64,000 bases of DNA from assembly GCF_016909185.1 (NCBI RefSeq), contig NZ_JAFBFH010000002.1:172590-236589 (forward strand), written 5' to 3'. The notes under the pieces are model-generated. The model was not told the DNA's origin. It saw nothing but the letters and a program-made list of their open reading frames with translations, and searched no databases. Of this stretch, positions 1-11,002 are shown in pieces. Each line of letters begins with the position of its first letter. Within the stretch, counting starts at the first letter, position 1. This DNA is from Siminovitchia thermophila. GTDB lineage: Bacteria; Bacillota; Bacilli; Bacillales; Bacillaceae_C. Both the position numbers and the translations under genes were made by a program.

Positions 1-1161
1 AAAAGTTACTGAAAAACGCACATATGGACCGGCATCATCCCAAGGAACAGTCGAAATCAAATGCTCCTGTATTAAATATTGGCTAAAATCTTCTGCTGAT
101 TGAAATTGCGGACCGTTTTCTACTGCCTTCGGAATTTTTGTATATAAGAAAAAAGAGCCTTTTGGTTTTTTCGCATGAAATCCACTTTCACGTAAAATGG
201 CTGATAAAGCATCGTGGCGCCGTGAATATTTCTCTGCAATTTGTGTTGTGATTTCAGGGTGTGATAAAGCGTAAGCTGCAGCTTTTTGAATAGGAATAAA
301 TTGCCCCGAATCATAATGATCCTTTACCGTTGCAAATGCTGAAACAAGTTTCCGGTTACCCGCGATAAAACCAATGCGCCAGCCTGTCATATTGAATGAT
401 TTTGATAAAGAATGCAGTTCAACGCCAACCTCTTTTGCACCTGGAACCGATAAAAAGCTGAGCGGCTTTTGACCGTCAAATACAAGCGCGGCATATGCGG
501 CATCATGGACAACGATCAGTTCATGTTTTTTGGCAACATACACAACCTCTTCGAAAAATGCCCGATTCGCTACAGCGCCTGTTGGATTGTTCGGATAGTT
601 TAAGTAAAGTAATTTAGACCTTTTCAATATGTCCTCAGGCAATGAATCAAGTCTTGGAAGAAAAGAGTCTTTTTCTAGCAACGGTAATTGTACAACTTCT
701 CCACCTAGATATTTCGTATGAGTGCCTAAAATCGGGTAGTTGGGCGAAGGCATGATCGTTATATCACCAGGATTGATAAATGCTGTTGGCAGCATGGCTA
801 ATGCCGATTTTGAACCAATGACATGATTCACTTCTTCTTCTGGATCAAGATCATCTACCCCAAATACTTCTTTCATATAAAATGCCGCGGCATGCTTAAA
901 CTCAAGTATTCCATTATCAGCATAAAAACGATTTTCTGGTTTTTTGGCTTCGTTTGCCAATTTTCCAATGACCCTATCATCCGCCATGTCATCCGGTTCA
1001 CCGACACCAAGATCGATTAATGCCTTGCCGGGATTGTTTTGCTGCGCCACCTTCTTCGCTCTTTTTATTTTCTCAAACTTATAAACTTCATCTTTAACAC
1101 CAAATTGTGCTCCACCTATTCGGTCCGCAAAAAGTTGTTGTATATAATCCATTGCCAACAT
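1..1161 (-). CDS. dapL: LL-diaminopimelate aminotransferase-like PLP enzyme (3' end cut by window)
   Basis: The minus strand is open from an ATG at 1161 to base 1 (387 codons, no stop reached). It is a class I/II fold-type I aminotransferase. Visible signatures are a substrate-side NYPNNPTGA motif, the Asp-Ala-Ala-Tyr segment that contacts PLP, and the PLP-lysine motif SLSKSFNMTGWRIGF. Family resemblance is to DapL/YugH-type enzymes that transfer amino groups from glutamate. A GGAGGA ribosome site precedes the start by about 7 nt. It follows gltD by about 20 nt, so it is co-transcribed with glutamate synthase, which fits a glutamate-using transaminase. Substrate (LL-DAP, alanine or another amino acid) cannot be settled from sequence alone. 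The missing C-terminus should be only a few residues for this family. Confidence 0.8.
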   Translation of the reverse strand, partial: MLAMDYIQQLFADRIGGAQFGVKDEVYKFEKIKRAKKVAQQNNPGKALIDLGVGEPDDMADDRVIGKLANEAKKPENRFYADNGILEFKHAAAFYMKEVFGVDDLDPEEEVNHVIGSKSALAMLPTAFINPGDITIMPSPNYPILGTHTKYLGGEVVQLPLLEKDSFLPRLDSLPEDILKRSKLLYLNYPNNPTGAVANRAFFEEVVYVAKKHELIVVHDAAYAALVFDGQKPLSFLSVPGAKEVGVELHSLSKSFNMTGWRIGFIAGNRKLVSAFATVKDHYDSGQFIPIQKAAAYALSHPEITTQIAEKYSRRHDALSAILRESGFHAKKPKGSFFLYTKIPKAVENGPQFQSAEDFSQYLIQEHLISTVPWDDAGPYVRFSVTF

Positions 1162-1180
1162 AATTGATTCCTCCACACTT

Positions 1181-2659
1181 TCACGACATCTTTCTCATCA
1201 TATAATCATGACATTCCATAGCAGCTTCTTTTCCTTCTTGAATCGCCCAAACAATCAAACTGGCACCCATTCGGGCATCTCCTGCTGTAAAAACACCTTC
1301 TTCATGTGTGTGATATGTGCCGTTTTTGACTGCGATATTAGAACGATGGTTCACTGTTATATTGCTATTGGTGAACATTTCTGTTTCAGGGCCTTCAAAG
1401 CCTACAGCGAGTAACACCAATTGTGCTGGCCACATTTTTTCCGTTCCGGGAATCACTTCTCTTACTTTTTGACCATTTTCCATAAAAGTTGTTTGAATGT
1501 TGGCGCTTTTTACCCCTGCTACATTTCCGTTCCCATCACCCACAAATTCTACTGTTGTTGTGGCAAACACTCTCGGATCCCGCCCAAATACACTAGCAGC
1601 TTCCTCCTGACCCGTATCCTGTTTATGAATAAGTGGATATTGCGGCCATGGATTGTCATCAGATCGGCTATTAGGCCGCATCGGATAAATGTCAAATTGC
1701 ACAAGACTTTTACAGTTCTGACGCAAGGCGGTAGAAACACAGTCTGTTGCTGTATCTCCACCTCCAATGACGATGACGTCTTTTCCTTCTGCGGAGATAA
1801 AGTTTCCATCAGCCAAATGGGAATCCAGTAAACTTTTCGTATTTGCATGTAAGTAATCCATGGCAAAGTGGATTCCTTCAAGTTCCCTTCCCGGAATCGC
1901 CAAATCCCGAGGCCGAGTGGCGCCGATACAAAGGACAACCGCATCATTTTCTGAACGTAATTGTTCAAGCGATCGTTCCTTCCCCACTTCCGTATTGGGA
2001 ACAAATTGAATTCCTTCTGCTTGCATTAACTTGATTCTGCGCTCGACAACATGTTGTTCAATTTTCATCTTAGGGATTCCGTATGTTAACAAGCCGCCGA
2101 TCCGATCCGCACGTTCATAAACCGTCACCATGTGTCCTTGTTGATTTAAAATAGAGGCGCAAGCGAGCCCGGAAGGACCAGATCCGATAATGGCCACTTG
2201 TTTACCTGTCCGTTGTTTAGGAATTTGGGGTTGAACCCATCCTTTTTCAAATGCTTTATCAATAATGGCGCGTTCGATGTTTTTGATGGTGACAGAATCA
2301 TTGGCGAGCGAGGCGACACATCCGCCTTCACATGGGGCCGGACAAGCACGTCCCGTAAATTCCGGGAAGGGATTTGTCCGGCTTAAGCGCTCGTACGCCT
2401 CCTTCCATCTTCCTTTATAAACGAGATCATTCCATTCCGGGATTAAGTTATAAAGCGGACACCCCGTTGTCATCCCTGCCAACTCACTGCCATTTTGACA
2501 AAAGGGAACAGCACAATCCATACAACGAGAAGACTGTTCCCGTAACACTTTTTCAGAAGGAAGCTGGGCGATCTCTTTCCAGTCTTTCACTCTTTCCAGC
2601 GGGTCACGATAGAGTTCTGAACTCCTTCGGTGGTCGATAAACCCAGTTATGTTTCCCAT
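1181..2659 (-). CDS. gltD: glutamate synthase small (beta) subunit
   Basis: 492 aa, the usual length for the NADPH-GOGAT small subunit (called gltB in B. subtilis naming). The N-terminal third has the cysteine-rich iron-sulfur binding region (CMDCAVPFC, then GCPLYN and ACPAPCEGGC). Then come an FAD-binding GSGPSGLACA motif near residue 155 and a second dinucleotide fold VIGGGDTATDC near residue 297 for NADPH. It passes electrons from NADPH to the large subunit, which makes two glutamates from glutamine and 2-oxoglutarate in the cytosol. The gene lies 22 nt downstream of the large subunit gene and 20 nt upstream of the dapL-like gene. No truncation is seen. Confidence 0.97.
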   Translation of the reverse strand: MGNITGFIDHRRSSELYRDPLERVKDWKEIAQLPSEKVLREQSSRCMDCAVPFCQNGSELAGMTTGCPLYNLIPEWNDLVYKGRWKEAYERLSRTNPFPEFTGRACPAPCEGGCVASLANDSVTIKNIERAIIDKAFEKGWVQPQIPKQRTGKQVAIIGSGPSGLACASILNQQGHMVTVYERADRIGGLLTYGIPKMKIEQHVVERRIKLMQAEGIQFVPNTEVGKERSLEQLRSENDAVVLCIGATRPRDLAIPGRELEGIHFAMDYLHANTKSLLDSHLADGNFISAEGKDVIVIGGGDTATDCVSTALRQNCKSLVQFDIYPMRPNSRSDDNPWPQYPLIHKQDTGQEEAASVFGRDPRVFATTTVEFVGDGNGNVAGVKSANIQTTFMENGQKVREVIPGTEKMWPAQLVLLAVGFEGPETEMFTNSNITVNHRSNIAVKNGTYHTHEEGVFTAGDARMGASLIVWAIQEGKEAAMECHDYMMRKMS

Positions 2660-2681
2660 CTACCTAACCCCCTATCTACAT

Positions 2682-5600
2682 TCAGCTGTATTGCAAATGT
2701 CCGTTTTTCCCGGATTCAGCAAGAATTCTTTTATATTCTGTCGGAATCACCCGCACAAAATGGGAGACAAAGCAGTCCCACTTTTCCAAGATTTCCGCGG
2801 CTTTCGTACTTTTTGTATATTGATAATGTTGATTGATTTGTTCTTTTACAACATTCATTTCTTCCCTATCTTGTAAAGGTTCAATGATGACAAGTTCTTG
2901 ATTGCATTGTTTCTGGAAAGTTTCTACTTCGTCTACGAGAACATAAGCAATTCCCCCTGACATTCCTGCCGCAAAGTTTTGGCCTACTTCTCCAAGGATG
3001 ACTGCACTGCCTCCCGTCATATACTCGCAACCATGGTCGCCGATTCCTTCGACAACTACATGGGCACCACTATTTCTTACACAAAATCTTTCCCCCGCCA
3101 TCCCGCGAATATATGCTTTTCCGCTCGTTGCCCCATAAAATGTCGCATTACCAATGATGATGTTTCGTTCAGCCAAGAAAGTGGATTTTGGTGAGGGAAA
3201 AATGGCCATGTTCCCGCCAGATAATCCTTTTCCGACGTAATCATTGGCGTCTCCCTCTAATGTCAACGTCACTCCTTTTGGTAAAAATGCCCCAAAGCTT
3301 TGACCGGCTGAACCGATAAAATGAAACGTTATCGAGTTTTCTTGTAATCCTTCCAATCCGAATGTATTTGAAATTTCACTTCCCAGCAGCGTTCCGACGG
3401 AGCGATTCGTATTACAAATTGATAGCACCGCATGAATCGGTTGGGCATTTTTTAATCCCTCATGGTAAATGGGCAGCAGTTCACGCCTATCCAAAGTTTG
3501 ATCCATTTCATAGTCCTGCTCTTCTTTAGAGTGCTTGTCGTAAGGGAAATCATATAAAATGGGCGACAAATCAAGTTTTTGCGCTTTCCAATTATCTGAT
3601 GGAGCAGGTTTCAATAAATGAGTCTGTCCTATCATTTCATCCAATGTTCTGAACCCTAATTCAGCCATATATTCACGAATTTCTTGAGCAATAAAATGCA
3701 TCAAATGAACAACATGTTCCGCCGTACCGACCATATTTTTACGAAGGATGGGGTTTTGAGTCGCGATTCCAACTGGACATGTATCCAAATGACAAACTCT
3801 CATCATGATACAGCCAAGGGAAACAAGTGGTAATGTTGAAAATCCATATTCTTCTGCGCCAAGAAGAGCGGCTATGACCACATCTCGTCCACTCATCATT
3901 TTTCCATCCGTTTCCAGTGTCACTTTATGCCTCAACCCATTCAGCTTTAATGTTTGGTGGGTTTCAGCAAGCCCCAACTCCCAAGGCATACCAGCATGTT
4001 TGATACTTGAACGGGAAGCTGCTCCAGTTCCGCCATCATAACCACTAATTAAAATCACATCCGCTTTCGCCTTGGCCACACCTGCGGCGATGGTTCCAAC
4101 TCCAGATTCTGAAACGAGTTTTACATTGATTCTTGCTTTAGGATTTGCATTTTTTAAGTCATAAATGAGTTGGGCCAAGTCTTCAATGGAATAAATATCG
4201 TGATGGGGTGGCGGCGATATCAATTCAATGCCTGGAATCGATCCCCTAGTTTTTGCTACTTCAGGTGTTACTTTGTGACCTGCCAATTGCCCCCCTTCAC
4301 CGGGTTTGGCTCCTTGGGCCATTTTAATTTGGATTTCATCACAATTCACCAGATAGTGGCTCGTAACCCCAAATCTTCCTGATGCCACTTGTTTCATTCT
4401 GCTGCATTTGGAATCACCGTTTTCCATTGGTTTGAATCTTTTCGGGTCTTCCCCACCTTCACCGCTATTGCTCTTTCCACCAATTCGATTCATCGCAATC
4501 GCGATTGCTTCATGAGCCTCTTTACTAATCGATCCGTATGACATCGCCCCTGTTTTAAACCTTTTAAAGATTGACTCAATCGGTTCCACTTCTTCGATCG
4601 GCACTGGTTTTCTTTCATCATTGAAGTCCAGTAAGCCACGCAGTGTCGTCTGTTGGCTGATTTCCTCCTGTAACAGGCGGCTATATTCTTTGTATATTTC
4701 ATATTTTCCTGTGCGAACGGCATGTTGTAACGTATGGATCGTTTTCGGTTGGAATAAATGTATCTCCCCGTCATAACGCCATTGAAAATCCGACCCGGTT
4801 TCCAAATCTGCTTTTTCCGAATGGAATGCACATTCATGGCGCAAACGGACTTCTTTCGCGATATCTTCTAATGTCATTCCACCAAGTTTCGAAGATGTAT
4901 TTGGAAAATAACGATCGATCACTTCCTGACTTATCCCCAAAGCCTCAAAGATTTGCGCACCCATATAACTTTGAACGGTTGAGATGCCCATTTTGGACAT
5001 TATTTTCATGATGCCCTTTGTGACTGATTTCACATAATTTCTGGACGCCTCATCAATGGAAAGACTATCTTCCTCTTCTTCAACTAATAAAGGAAGTGAT
5101 TCGTATACGAGATAAGGGCATATGGCATTGGCGCCATATCCAAGTAACGCCGCAAAATGATGTACTTCTCTCGGTTCTCCGGATTCTACAATTAAACTCA
5201 CTTTGCTTCGGTTGCCGCTTTGAATTAAATGATGATGAACGGCGGATACTGCAAGTAATGAAGGGATCGCCGCAAGTTCTTCATTTACAATTCGGTCACT
5301 GAGAATGAGGATATTGCTCCCGCGTTCAATCTCTTCATCTACTCTCTGGAACAACTCATCGACCGCGACTCCCAAATCTCCTTGACTGGGGAATAAAGTT
5401 GAAATACGTGCCGCCATCCAGTCCTTTGTTTGTAAATCGCCTATTTTTCTCATTTCTGAATCTAATAAAATCGGTGTATTCAGACGTATTTTTCTAAATC
5501 CCTTTTGTGTAGGTTGAAATAAGTTGCCGTCGGGTCCTAACATGACTTCAACTGAAGTAACAGACTCTTCCCGGATCGCATCTATGGGCGGGTTGGTGAC

Positions 5601-7181
5601 TTGAGCAAATTTCTGCTTGAAATAATTGAATAACAGTTGAGGTTTCCTTGATAATATGGCCAAAGGCGCATCATAGCCCATTGAACCAATAGGTTCGTAA
5701 CCATCCATGGCCATCGGTTTTAACACTTTCTCCCACTCTTCATTTGTATAGCCAAAGATCACCTGTCTGCGAAGCGTTTCTCCATCCGATATTTCCTTGG
5801 CTTGAGCTGTATTTTCTGTAAAATGTTCTAAAGGTACAATGTTTTCTTCCACGAGCTTCTGATAAGGTCTCTGGGAAATAATCAGTTGTTTGATTTCTTC
5901 ATCTTCATATAAACGGCCATTTTCTAAATCTATTAAAAGCATTTGTCCCGGTTTCAAACGATCTTTTTTGCTGATTTTTTCTTCCGGAATATCAACAACC
6001 CCCACTTCGGAGGAAAGACATATAAAATCATCATCCGTCACAATAAAGCGCGCTGGCCTTAACCCGTTTCTATCAAGGCATGCTCCCACAAGTTTTCCAT
6101 CCGTAAATGCCATTGCGGCCGGCCCATCCCATGGTTCCATAAAGCTGCTGTGATACTGATAAAACGCCTTTTTCTGTTCATCCATTTTTTCATTATTTTT
6201 CCATGGTTCCGGAATCATCATCATCATGGCATGCGGCAATGACCATCCCGATAACACGAGAAACTCCAACACATTATCAAACATCGCAGAGTCGCTGCCA
6301 TCCATATCAACAATCGGCCGCACAATTTCAACTTTTTCCATTAAGTCGTTTTTGTATGTTGCTTCTCTGGCATTCATCCAATTCACATTTCCTTTTATCG
6401 TGTTGATTTCACCATTATGCATGGTGTAACGATTGGGCTGCGCCCTTTGCCAACTCGGAAATGTATTCGTGCTAAAACGATTATGGACCAGCGCCATCGC
6501 CGACTTATATAATTCACTATTTAAATCAACATAATAATCTTTCAATTGTTCAGGCAGCAGTAAACCTTTATAAATAATCGTTCTCGCTGAAAAACTGACA
6601 GCATAGTAGTGCTCATCATTGGCGAACTGAGCATTTTTAAGTACCTTTTCAATCTTTCTGCGAACTTCATACAATTTTCTTTCAAACTTTATATCCCCTG
6701 GTTCGTCATATGGAGATTTCACGAATACTTGGCGGATCACCGGTTGTGTTTCTTTTGCCTGCTGATGTAGATTACCATCATTTATTGGCACCGTCCTCCA
6801 ACCATGCAATCCCAATTTTTCTGTTTCAATTGTATGTTCAATGATTTTTTCACAACGCTGTCTGGCGTTTTTTTGCTGCGGAAGGAAGAACATTCCTACG
6901 CCGTATTTCCCCGCATCGGGTAGACGCTTTTCCGCTTTTTCCCACTCCGCTTGAAAAAATTCATGAGGAATTTGGGTTAAAATACCAGCTCCATCCCCTA
7001 ACAGCTGATCTGCGCCCCGCCCTCCCCGATGATCAAGCCTTTCAAGGGCCATTAATGCTTGGGATACAATCGAGTGAGTTGGCTTACCACTGATATGCGC
7101 AAGCAGGGCAATCCCACAAGCATCATGTTCTAATTGAGGATCATACATCCCTTGTTTGTCTATCGTCCACGTCCGATGCAT
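2682..7181 (-). CDS. gltB: glutamate synthase large (alpha) subunit
   Basis: 1499 aa, full length for the family (gltA in B. subtilis naming). The mature N-terminal nucleophile is Cys22 in [10 protein letters not shown], so a 21-residue propeptide is expected to be removed. Order of parts: class II glutamine amidotransferase domain, central domain, FMN-binding synthase domain ([18 protein letters not shown] near residue 860), a 3Fe-4S cluster region with three cysteines ([16 protein letters not shown]) and the C-terminal beta-helix with glycine-rich repeats. The start is supported by an AAGGGGAGG ribosome site. It heads the gltB-gltD-dapL operon. No gltC-type LysR regulator is adjacent; an AraC regulator lies upstream instead, with no shown link. 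Confidence 0.97.
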   Translation of the reverse strand: MHRTWTIDKQGMYDPQLEHDACGIALLAHISGKPTHSIVSQALMALERLDHRGGRGADQLLGDGAGILTQIPHEFFQAEWEKAEKRLPDAGKYGVGMFFLPQQKNARQRCEKIIEHTIETEKLGLHGWRTVPINDGNLHQQAKETQPVIRQVFVKSPYDEPGDIKFERKLYEVRRKIEKVLKNAQFANDEHYYAVSFSARTIIYKGLLLPEQLKDYYVDLNSELYKSAMALVHNRFSTNTFPSWQRAQPNRYTMHNGEINTIKGNVNWMNAREATYKNDLMEKVEIVRPIVDMDGSDSAMFDNVLEFLVLSGWSLPHAMMMMIPEPWKNNEKMDEQKKAFYQYHSSFMEPWDGPAAMAFTDGKLVGACLDRNGLRPARFIVTDDDFICLSSEVGVVDIPEEKISKKDRLKPGQMLLIDLENGRLYEDEEIKQLIISQRPYQKLVEENIVPLEHFTENTAQAKEISDGETLRRQVIFGYTNEEWEKVLKPMAMDGYEPIGSMGYDAPLAILSRKPQLLFNYFKQKFAQVTNPPIDAIREESVTSVEVMLGPDGNLFQPTQKGFRKIRLNTPILLDSEMRKIGDLQTKDWMAARISTLFPSQGDLGVAVDELFQRVDEEIERGSNILILSDRIVNEELAAIPSLLAVSAVHHHLIQSGNRSKVSLIVESGEPREVHHFAALLGYGANAICPYLVYESLPLLVEEEEDSLSIDEASRNYVKSVTKGIMKIMSKMGISTVQSYMGAQIFEALGISQEVIDRYFPNTSSKLGGMTLEDIAKEVRLRHECAFHSEKADLETGSDFQWRYDGEIHLFQPKTIHTLQHAVRTGKYEIYKEYSRLLQEEISQQTTLRGLLDFNDERKPVPIEEVEPIESIFKRFKTGAMSYGSISKEAHEAIAIAMNRIGGKSNSGEGGEDPKRFKPMENGDSKCSRMKQVASGRFGVTSHYLVNCDEIQIKMAQGAKPGEGGQLAGHKVTPEVAKTRGSIPGIELISPPPHHDIYSIEDLAQLIYDLKNANPKARINVKLVSESGVGTIAAGVAKAKADVILISGYDGGTGAASRSSIKHAGMPWELGLAETHQTLKLNGLRHKVTLETDGKMMSGRDVVIAALLGAEEYGFSTLPLVSLGCIMMRVCHLDTCPVGIATQNPILRKNMVGTAEHVVHLMHFIAQEIREYMAELGFRTLDEMIGQTHLLKPAPSDNWKAQKLDLSPILYDFPYDKHSKEEQDYEMDQTLDRRELLPIYHEGLKNAQPIHAVLSICNTNRSVGTLLGSEISNTFGLEGLQENSITFHFIGSAGQSFGAFLPKGVTLTLEGDANDYVGKGLSGGNMAIFPSPKSTFLAERNIIIGNATFYGATSGKAYIRGMAGERFCVRNSGAHVVVEGIGDHGCEYMTGGSAVILGEVGQNFAAGMSGGIAYVLVDEVETFQKQCNQELVIIEPLQDREEMNVVKEQINQHYQYTKSTKAAEILEKWDCFVSHFVRVIPTEYKRILAESGKNGHLQYS

Positions 7182-7377
7182 ATCGTATCCTCCCCTTATA
7201 TCCTTTATCTATTTTTTTATGTTAATCAATTTGAAGCCAAATGTATTTAGAGTTATTGGTGAATCATTTACACTTTTTTGATAACCCTACAAGCAGGCAA
7301 TATTGCATTTTAGAATGGACAATGTTCATTTTTTCATTTTTATCCTGTTATTCATGTATTGTCCGTACAATAAATAA

Positions 7378-7414
7378 GGTTGCCGGGGAATCTTGATGAA
7401 ATCCCCTAGCAACC
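7378..7414 (-). terminator. Rho-independent terminator of the AraC-type gene
   Basis: Inverted repeat GGTTGC...GCAACC extended by a second GGGGA/TCCCC block with an 8-nt loop. On the minus strand it is followed by a T-rich run (TTATTTATT). It lies 24 nt after the stop of the AraC-type gene and before the gltB promoter region. Confidence 0.8.
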
Positions 7415-7437
7415 TGTTCCAGTTTATTTAAAATTGT

Positions 7438-8226
7438 TCACCTAATTTCAGAAGGATTTTTACCAGTGTATTGTTTAAACTGCCTGCTGAAAAAATGCAA
7501 ATCATTATAACCAAGGGCATATGCAGCTTCCGTTACTGTCATGCCGGTAAAATGGAGTAGATGTTCTGCGCGTTTTATACGAGAATAAACGATGTATGAC
7601 TTAACCGTCTGCCCAATGATTTGTTTAAACTTTTGAGAAAAGTACCGCTGAGAAAGATTGGCGCGTGCCGCCAAACTCTCAATCGTATGCGGCTCTCCAG
7701 GATGTTGTTGAACATAATTGGCGATTTCATGAATCGTTTCCAATAAGCTATGACTGGCATCCCCCAACTTCTCTTCCTTTTCTTGCTCTTCCCTTAATAG
7801 ATGAATCATCAACTGCTTCAAAATCAATCTCCCTTCAATTTCCGCACCATATGTTTTCACTAAGAACAAACGAACGTATTGGGTCAACAGCGATTCAAAA
7901 CTAATCGTATTTTCTAGAATTCGATGTGAGGCAGGGATCAATCGAGGTGTTTCAGCTATATCAAAATGAATATACGTTAACACTAGGGGATTTTGGGGAT
8001 TATGTGTCGCTTCCGTCTCATCACCTGGCCTAAACAAGAAACAATGACCTTTCCCTACATGATATGGCTTGTTGTTTAGTAAAACAGTACCCTCACCACT
8101 CCAAACATAAAATAAATCATAATTAGGCATGGGAGTAGCTCTTTTTCTCCACTTCCAATTCGGTTCACAATGAATAGTGGCTAATGCCGGTTTCAACACA
8201 AAATCGTCTGGATTCAGATAAAGCAT
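7438..8226 (-). CDS. AraC-family transcriptional regulator with N-terminal cupin
   Basis: 262 aa from the ATG at 8226, chosen because AAGGAGG lies 7 nt upstream; an upstream in-frame start would have no such site. The N-terminal half is a cupin-like ligand-binding domain (YHVGKGHCFLFRPGDE). The C-terminal 100 residues hold two helix-turn-helix units, the second with the family signature AAYALGYNDLHFFSRQFKQY. Such proteins are mostly sugar-responsive activators, but nothing in the surroundings identifies the inducer or target. It sits upstream of gltB on the same strand with its own terminator, so it is a separate transcription unit. Confidence 0.88.
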   Translation of the reverse strand: MLYLNPDDFVLKPALATIHCEPNWKWRKRATPMPNYDLFYVWSGEGTVLLNNKPYHVGKGHCFLFRPGDETEATHNPQNPLVLTYIHFDIAETPRLIPASHRILENTISFESLLTQYVRLFLVKTYGAEIEGRLILKQLMIHLLREEQEKEEKLGDASHSLLETIHEIANYVQQHPGEPHTIESLAARANLSQRYFSQKFKQIIGQTVKSYIVYSRIKRAEHLLHFTGMTVTEAAYALGYNDLHFFSRQFKQYTGKNPSEIR

Positions 8227-8714
8227 CCAACTCCCTCCTTTTCGAAAATGAAAAACCTTCTGTATCATTTAATCGTATCAAGCCCCATTTAGCAACCGGT
8301 CCGTCTTAGATGAGTGTAAATATAATTAGTTTCATCTTAGTAGTTTTCACAAAAGAATATACCTAATTCCCCAATATGTATATAGAAAACGTTTTAGGTA
8401 TGGAAAAGTGTAAACATTAGAAGGTTATTTGACTCAAAAATGTATTATCAATCCACCAACAGTGTGGCTCCCTGTTGCATAATACCCTATAATGACAAAA
8501 GCAAGTGAGGTCATTAACGAAGGTGCCCTCATCAATTGAACAGCTAATGACCACTTTAAATAATTTTTATGACCGATTACTCCTCTTATTGGACTCTTTC
8601 CTTTTTTATTATCTATTTACAAACACCCCTTATTTAAAATTTTCAAAAAATACCCTATATTTTTATGTTAAAATCTTATATAGACTTACCAAATTACAGA
8701 AAAGGAGACAAGAA

Positions 8715-9941
8715 ATGATATCTAACATTTCAACCACCAAAACCAATGCTAAAAGATTTCTATTAGACTTCCAACTGCTGAATGATTCAAAGACTCCATC
8801 TAATAAAAATGAATCAGAGTTAGCTTTAAACATTATTAGAAATTTAGAATGTATACAGCTTGACCCCATTGCTGCCGTAGAAAGAAATCATCATTTAGTC
8901 CTTCAAGCAAGACAGCCAAACTACCGTGTAGAAATACTTGAAAAGTTAATATCTAACCGTCACCTCTTTGAATATGTAGCTAATGCCGCTTGCATTATTC
9001 CTATAGAGGACTTTCCTAAATTTAAGATAATACAAGATTTTTATATAAATACCATTCATACATCCACTCAAAGTCTTAATGAAATAATGGAGAAGGTAAT
9101 GGATCAAATGATGAAAAGTGAACCGCTACCTTCAAGGGCTTTAAAATCGGACAAAATAGTGAAAGGATATTGGGACAACGCAAAACCTACAACAAAAGAA
9201 ACTACATTAGCATTAAATATATTATTTGATTTAGGTAAAATTACAGTAGCAAAAAGAAACGGTAATGAAAAATTCTATACTGCTACAGAAAATCATGTGC
9301 CTAAATCTTTTTTAAATGAACGCTCAAATATTAGTATCAATGATTCAAAAGAAGCGTTAATAAGAAAATATATGAAGGCTTATCGTATTTTTGACTTTGA
9401 AGATCCAAGATTTGGTTGGTTTAAAACTACCGCAAAAGAACGCATAGCAATACGAGATAAACTTTTACATCAAGGGATAGTCATCCCAGTCGACATAAAA
9501 AATGTAAAAAGACAATATTACATTTTAACTGAAGATGTAGAAAAGTTGGAAACATCAGATGAGTATACTGATTGTTCTACCGTTAAATTTCTTCCCCCCT
9601 TGGATAATCTGTTATGGAGAAGGTCTAGAATAGAGGATTTATTCAACTTCAGCTACAAATGGGAAATTTATTTTCCCGAATCGAAAAGAGAATTTGGATA
9701 TTACGCAATGCCAATACTCTATGGTGATAAGTTAATTGGTAGAATCGACCCTAAATATTTGCGCAAGAGCAATATATTACAAATTAAACTGCTTCAGATA
9801 GAAAGTCACATAAAAATAGATTCAAAATTACTTAACGAACTAAGAAAAGCCTTAAAACAGTTTGCCGTGTTTCATAAAGCTAAAAATATTGTCATAGAAA
9901 CTACTTCACCTAAATCACTTATTAAAAAAATAAGCATCTAG
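8715..9941 (+). CDS. YcaQ/AlkX-type winged-helix DNA glycosylase (HTH_42 family)
   Basis: 408 aa from the ATG at 8715, preceded by AAAGGAGA at good spacing; the open frame extends 70 codons upstream but that part is AT-rich and lacks a ribosome site. The protein fits the HTH_42/YcaQ family of winged-helix proteins that unhook DNA interstrand crosslinks. Near the N-terminus it carries IQLDPI, a Gln-hydrophobic-Asp motif as in the YcaQ (AlkX) branch rather than Gln-X-Gln of the AlkZ branch, followed by the family-like run VERNHHLVLQAR. The gene is distinctly more AT-rich than its neighbours and abuts decayed mobile DNA, suggesting horizontal origin. Activity is inferred from family only. Confidence 0.75.
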   Translation: MISNISTTKTNAKRFLLDFQLLNDSKTPSNKNESELALNIIRNLECIQLDPIAAVERNHHLVLQARQPNYRVEILEKLISNRHLFEYVANAACIIPIEDFPKFKIIQDFYINTIHTSTQSLNEIMEKVMDQMMKSEPLPSRALKSDKIVKGYWDNAKPTTKETTLALNILFDLGKITVAKRNGNEKFYTATENHVPKSFLNERSNISINDSKEALIRKYMKAYRIFDFEDPRFGWFKTTAKERIAIRDKLLHQGIVIPVDIKNVKRQYYILTEDVEKLETSDEYTDCSTVKFLPPLDNLLWRRSRIEDLFNFSYKWEIYFPESKREFGYYAMPILYGDKLIGRIDPKYLRKSNILQIKLLQIESHIKIDSKLLNELRKALKQFAVFHKAKNIVIETTSPKSLIKKISI

Positions 9942-9981
9942 AAGAGTAAACGGGTGCTCATAAAGCGGGTACCTCGCATTT

Positions 9982-10167
9982 TTATTTCTCCTGAATTTTT
10001 GATGAAATAAGATCTAACAGCTCCGTTGGCGCATTTAAAAATGTATAGTGGTCACCTCGCAGCTTCTGAAATTGAACTTCTCCATACTCTCTCTAGCCAT
10101 CCATTGTTTCAAATTTAACTTCTTTATCATTATCCCAGCTAATTACTGTAATAAGTATATTGGCATG
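9982..10167 (-). pseudogene. relic of a type II thioesterase (surfactin-synthase TE family), C-terminal fragment
   Basis: One minus-strand frame reads about 60 residues ending in a normal TAA at 9982. It resembles the C-terminus of type II thioesterases that edit non-ribosomal peptide or polyketide synthetases: an ILITVISWDND segment, then the His-containing LRGDHYTFLN segment where the family has the catalytic histidine, then a short helix. An in-frame stop interrupts it and the N-terminal two thirds are absent, cut where IS3 remnant sequence begins. No synthetase genes are nearby. The assignment is by motif order only and is moderately sure. Confidence 0.5.
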
Positions 10168-10211
10168 TCAAAACAAAACTGTACAAAAAATGAAAGGTGC
10201 ATTAACTTGTA

Positions 10212-10485
10212 TCATTTGGTGTAAAATGGTTTAACGATCCTTCTATACGAAAATTGTTGAATCAAAAAGTCAAATTCAAGTAATTGTTGGCAAGGAAAAA
10301 CTCTGCCACTAACGAACTCTGCTTTAATGATTTTAATTGTCGCCTCAGCGACCGCATTGTCGTACGCAGCCCCTTTTTCAAACAATGACAGTTTGATATC
10401 AAACGTACCTAAGTCTTGAACAATCACGCTGCTTTTAAACTCACTTCCCCGGTCAGAGTGAAACAATTTAAGGCGACTTAAAATG
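10212..10485 (-). pseudogene. IS3-family transposase (OrfB) C-terminal fragment
   Basis: The frame reads about 90 residues with the last two thirds of an IS3-type DDE integrase core. LFHSDRGSEF holds the second Asp, and GAAYDNAVAEATIKIIKAEF holds the catalytic Glu. It ends with a shortened version of the usual YRRI...P tail. A stop codon closes the frame just upstream of residue 1, and no OrfA, first Asp or intact terminal repeats are present. It is therefore a dead fragment, probably the agent that broke the neighbouring thioesterase relic. Confidence 0.85.
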
Positions 10486-10523
10486 TATTTTGTTTATTTA
10501 GAAAGAATAATCCTCGCAAATTT

Positions 10524-10818
10524 TTATTTGCAAACTTGACACCGAATCGACAATTTAATTATTTGAACATTTCCGTATATATCAACAACGTGGACCATCT
10601 TCTTGACTTCGTTAATATAATGAAAAATTCCCTCCACTTCCTCAAAAAACCATCGACCCACAAAGTAAAAATAACAGGCAACCCATAATCACCGTATGTA
10701 ACACTTCATTGATCTGCTCCCAGCTTTGTTCATCCAGTCGCGGCTTTTTTCACTCGTTCGTAATCAACACTCAAATCGGCAGCATTACTGCTGTCCATTT
10801 TTTGTCCATAGTCTCCAT
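10524..10818 (-). pseudogene. YolD-like family relic with stops and a frameshift
   Basis: Reading the minus strand across frames gives a recognisable YolD-like protein. The start is METMDKKWTAVMLP, matching the conserved KWT..MLPEH opening. Two in-frame stops follow, then KKPRLDEQSWEQINEVL (family PxLDE motif). After a frameshift the C-terminal beta segment reads FFEEVEGIFHYINEVKKMV. YolD-like genes usually sit beside a UvrX-type Y-family polymerase; none remains here. The plus-strand open frame at 10709-10930 is only its shadow. Confidence 0.7.
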
Positions 10819-11002
10819 CCCAAACTTATGTTTTTATATTGCCTACGAAAGTTCTTCTGTGTATGCAAACGGAAAAATTTTGAGAAGGATAATTTGGATT
10901 AGATGTAGAAAAAGAAAAAAAGACTCGTGACAAAGTTGAATATTTTTCATCGTAGAGAATATATACAGGAAGTACGCACTTTTTAATGAAGGGAGGAATC
11001 TG

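Noticed and set aside
7182..7377. GltC- or TnrA-type operator in front of gltB
   Set aside because: I looked for a clear TGTNA-type palindrome and found none convincing; only AT-rich promoter-like sequence is present.
8505..8714. N-terminal extension of the YcaQ-type protein
   Set aside because: No ribosome site at the upstream start, AT-rich content, and a strong site directly before the ATG at 8715 gives a family-length protein.
10709..10930. 73-codon plus-strand frame
   Set aside because: It is the complement of the YolD relic and has no ribosome site.
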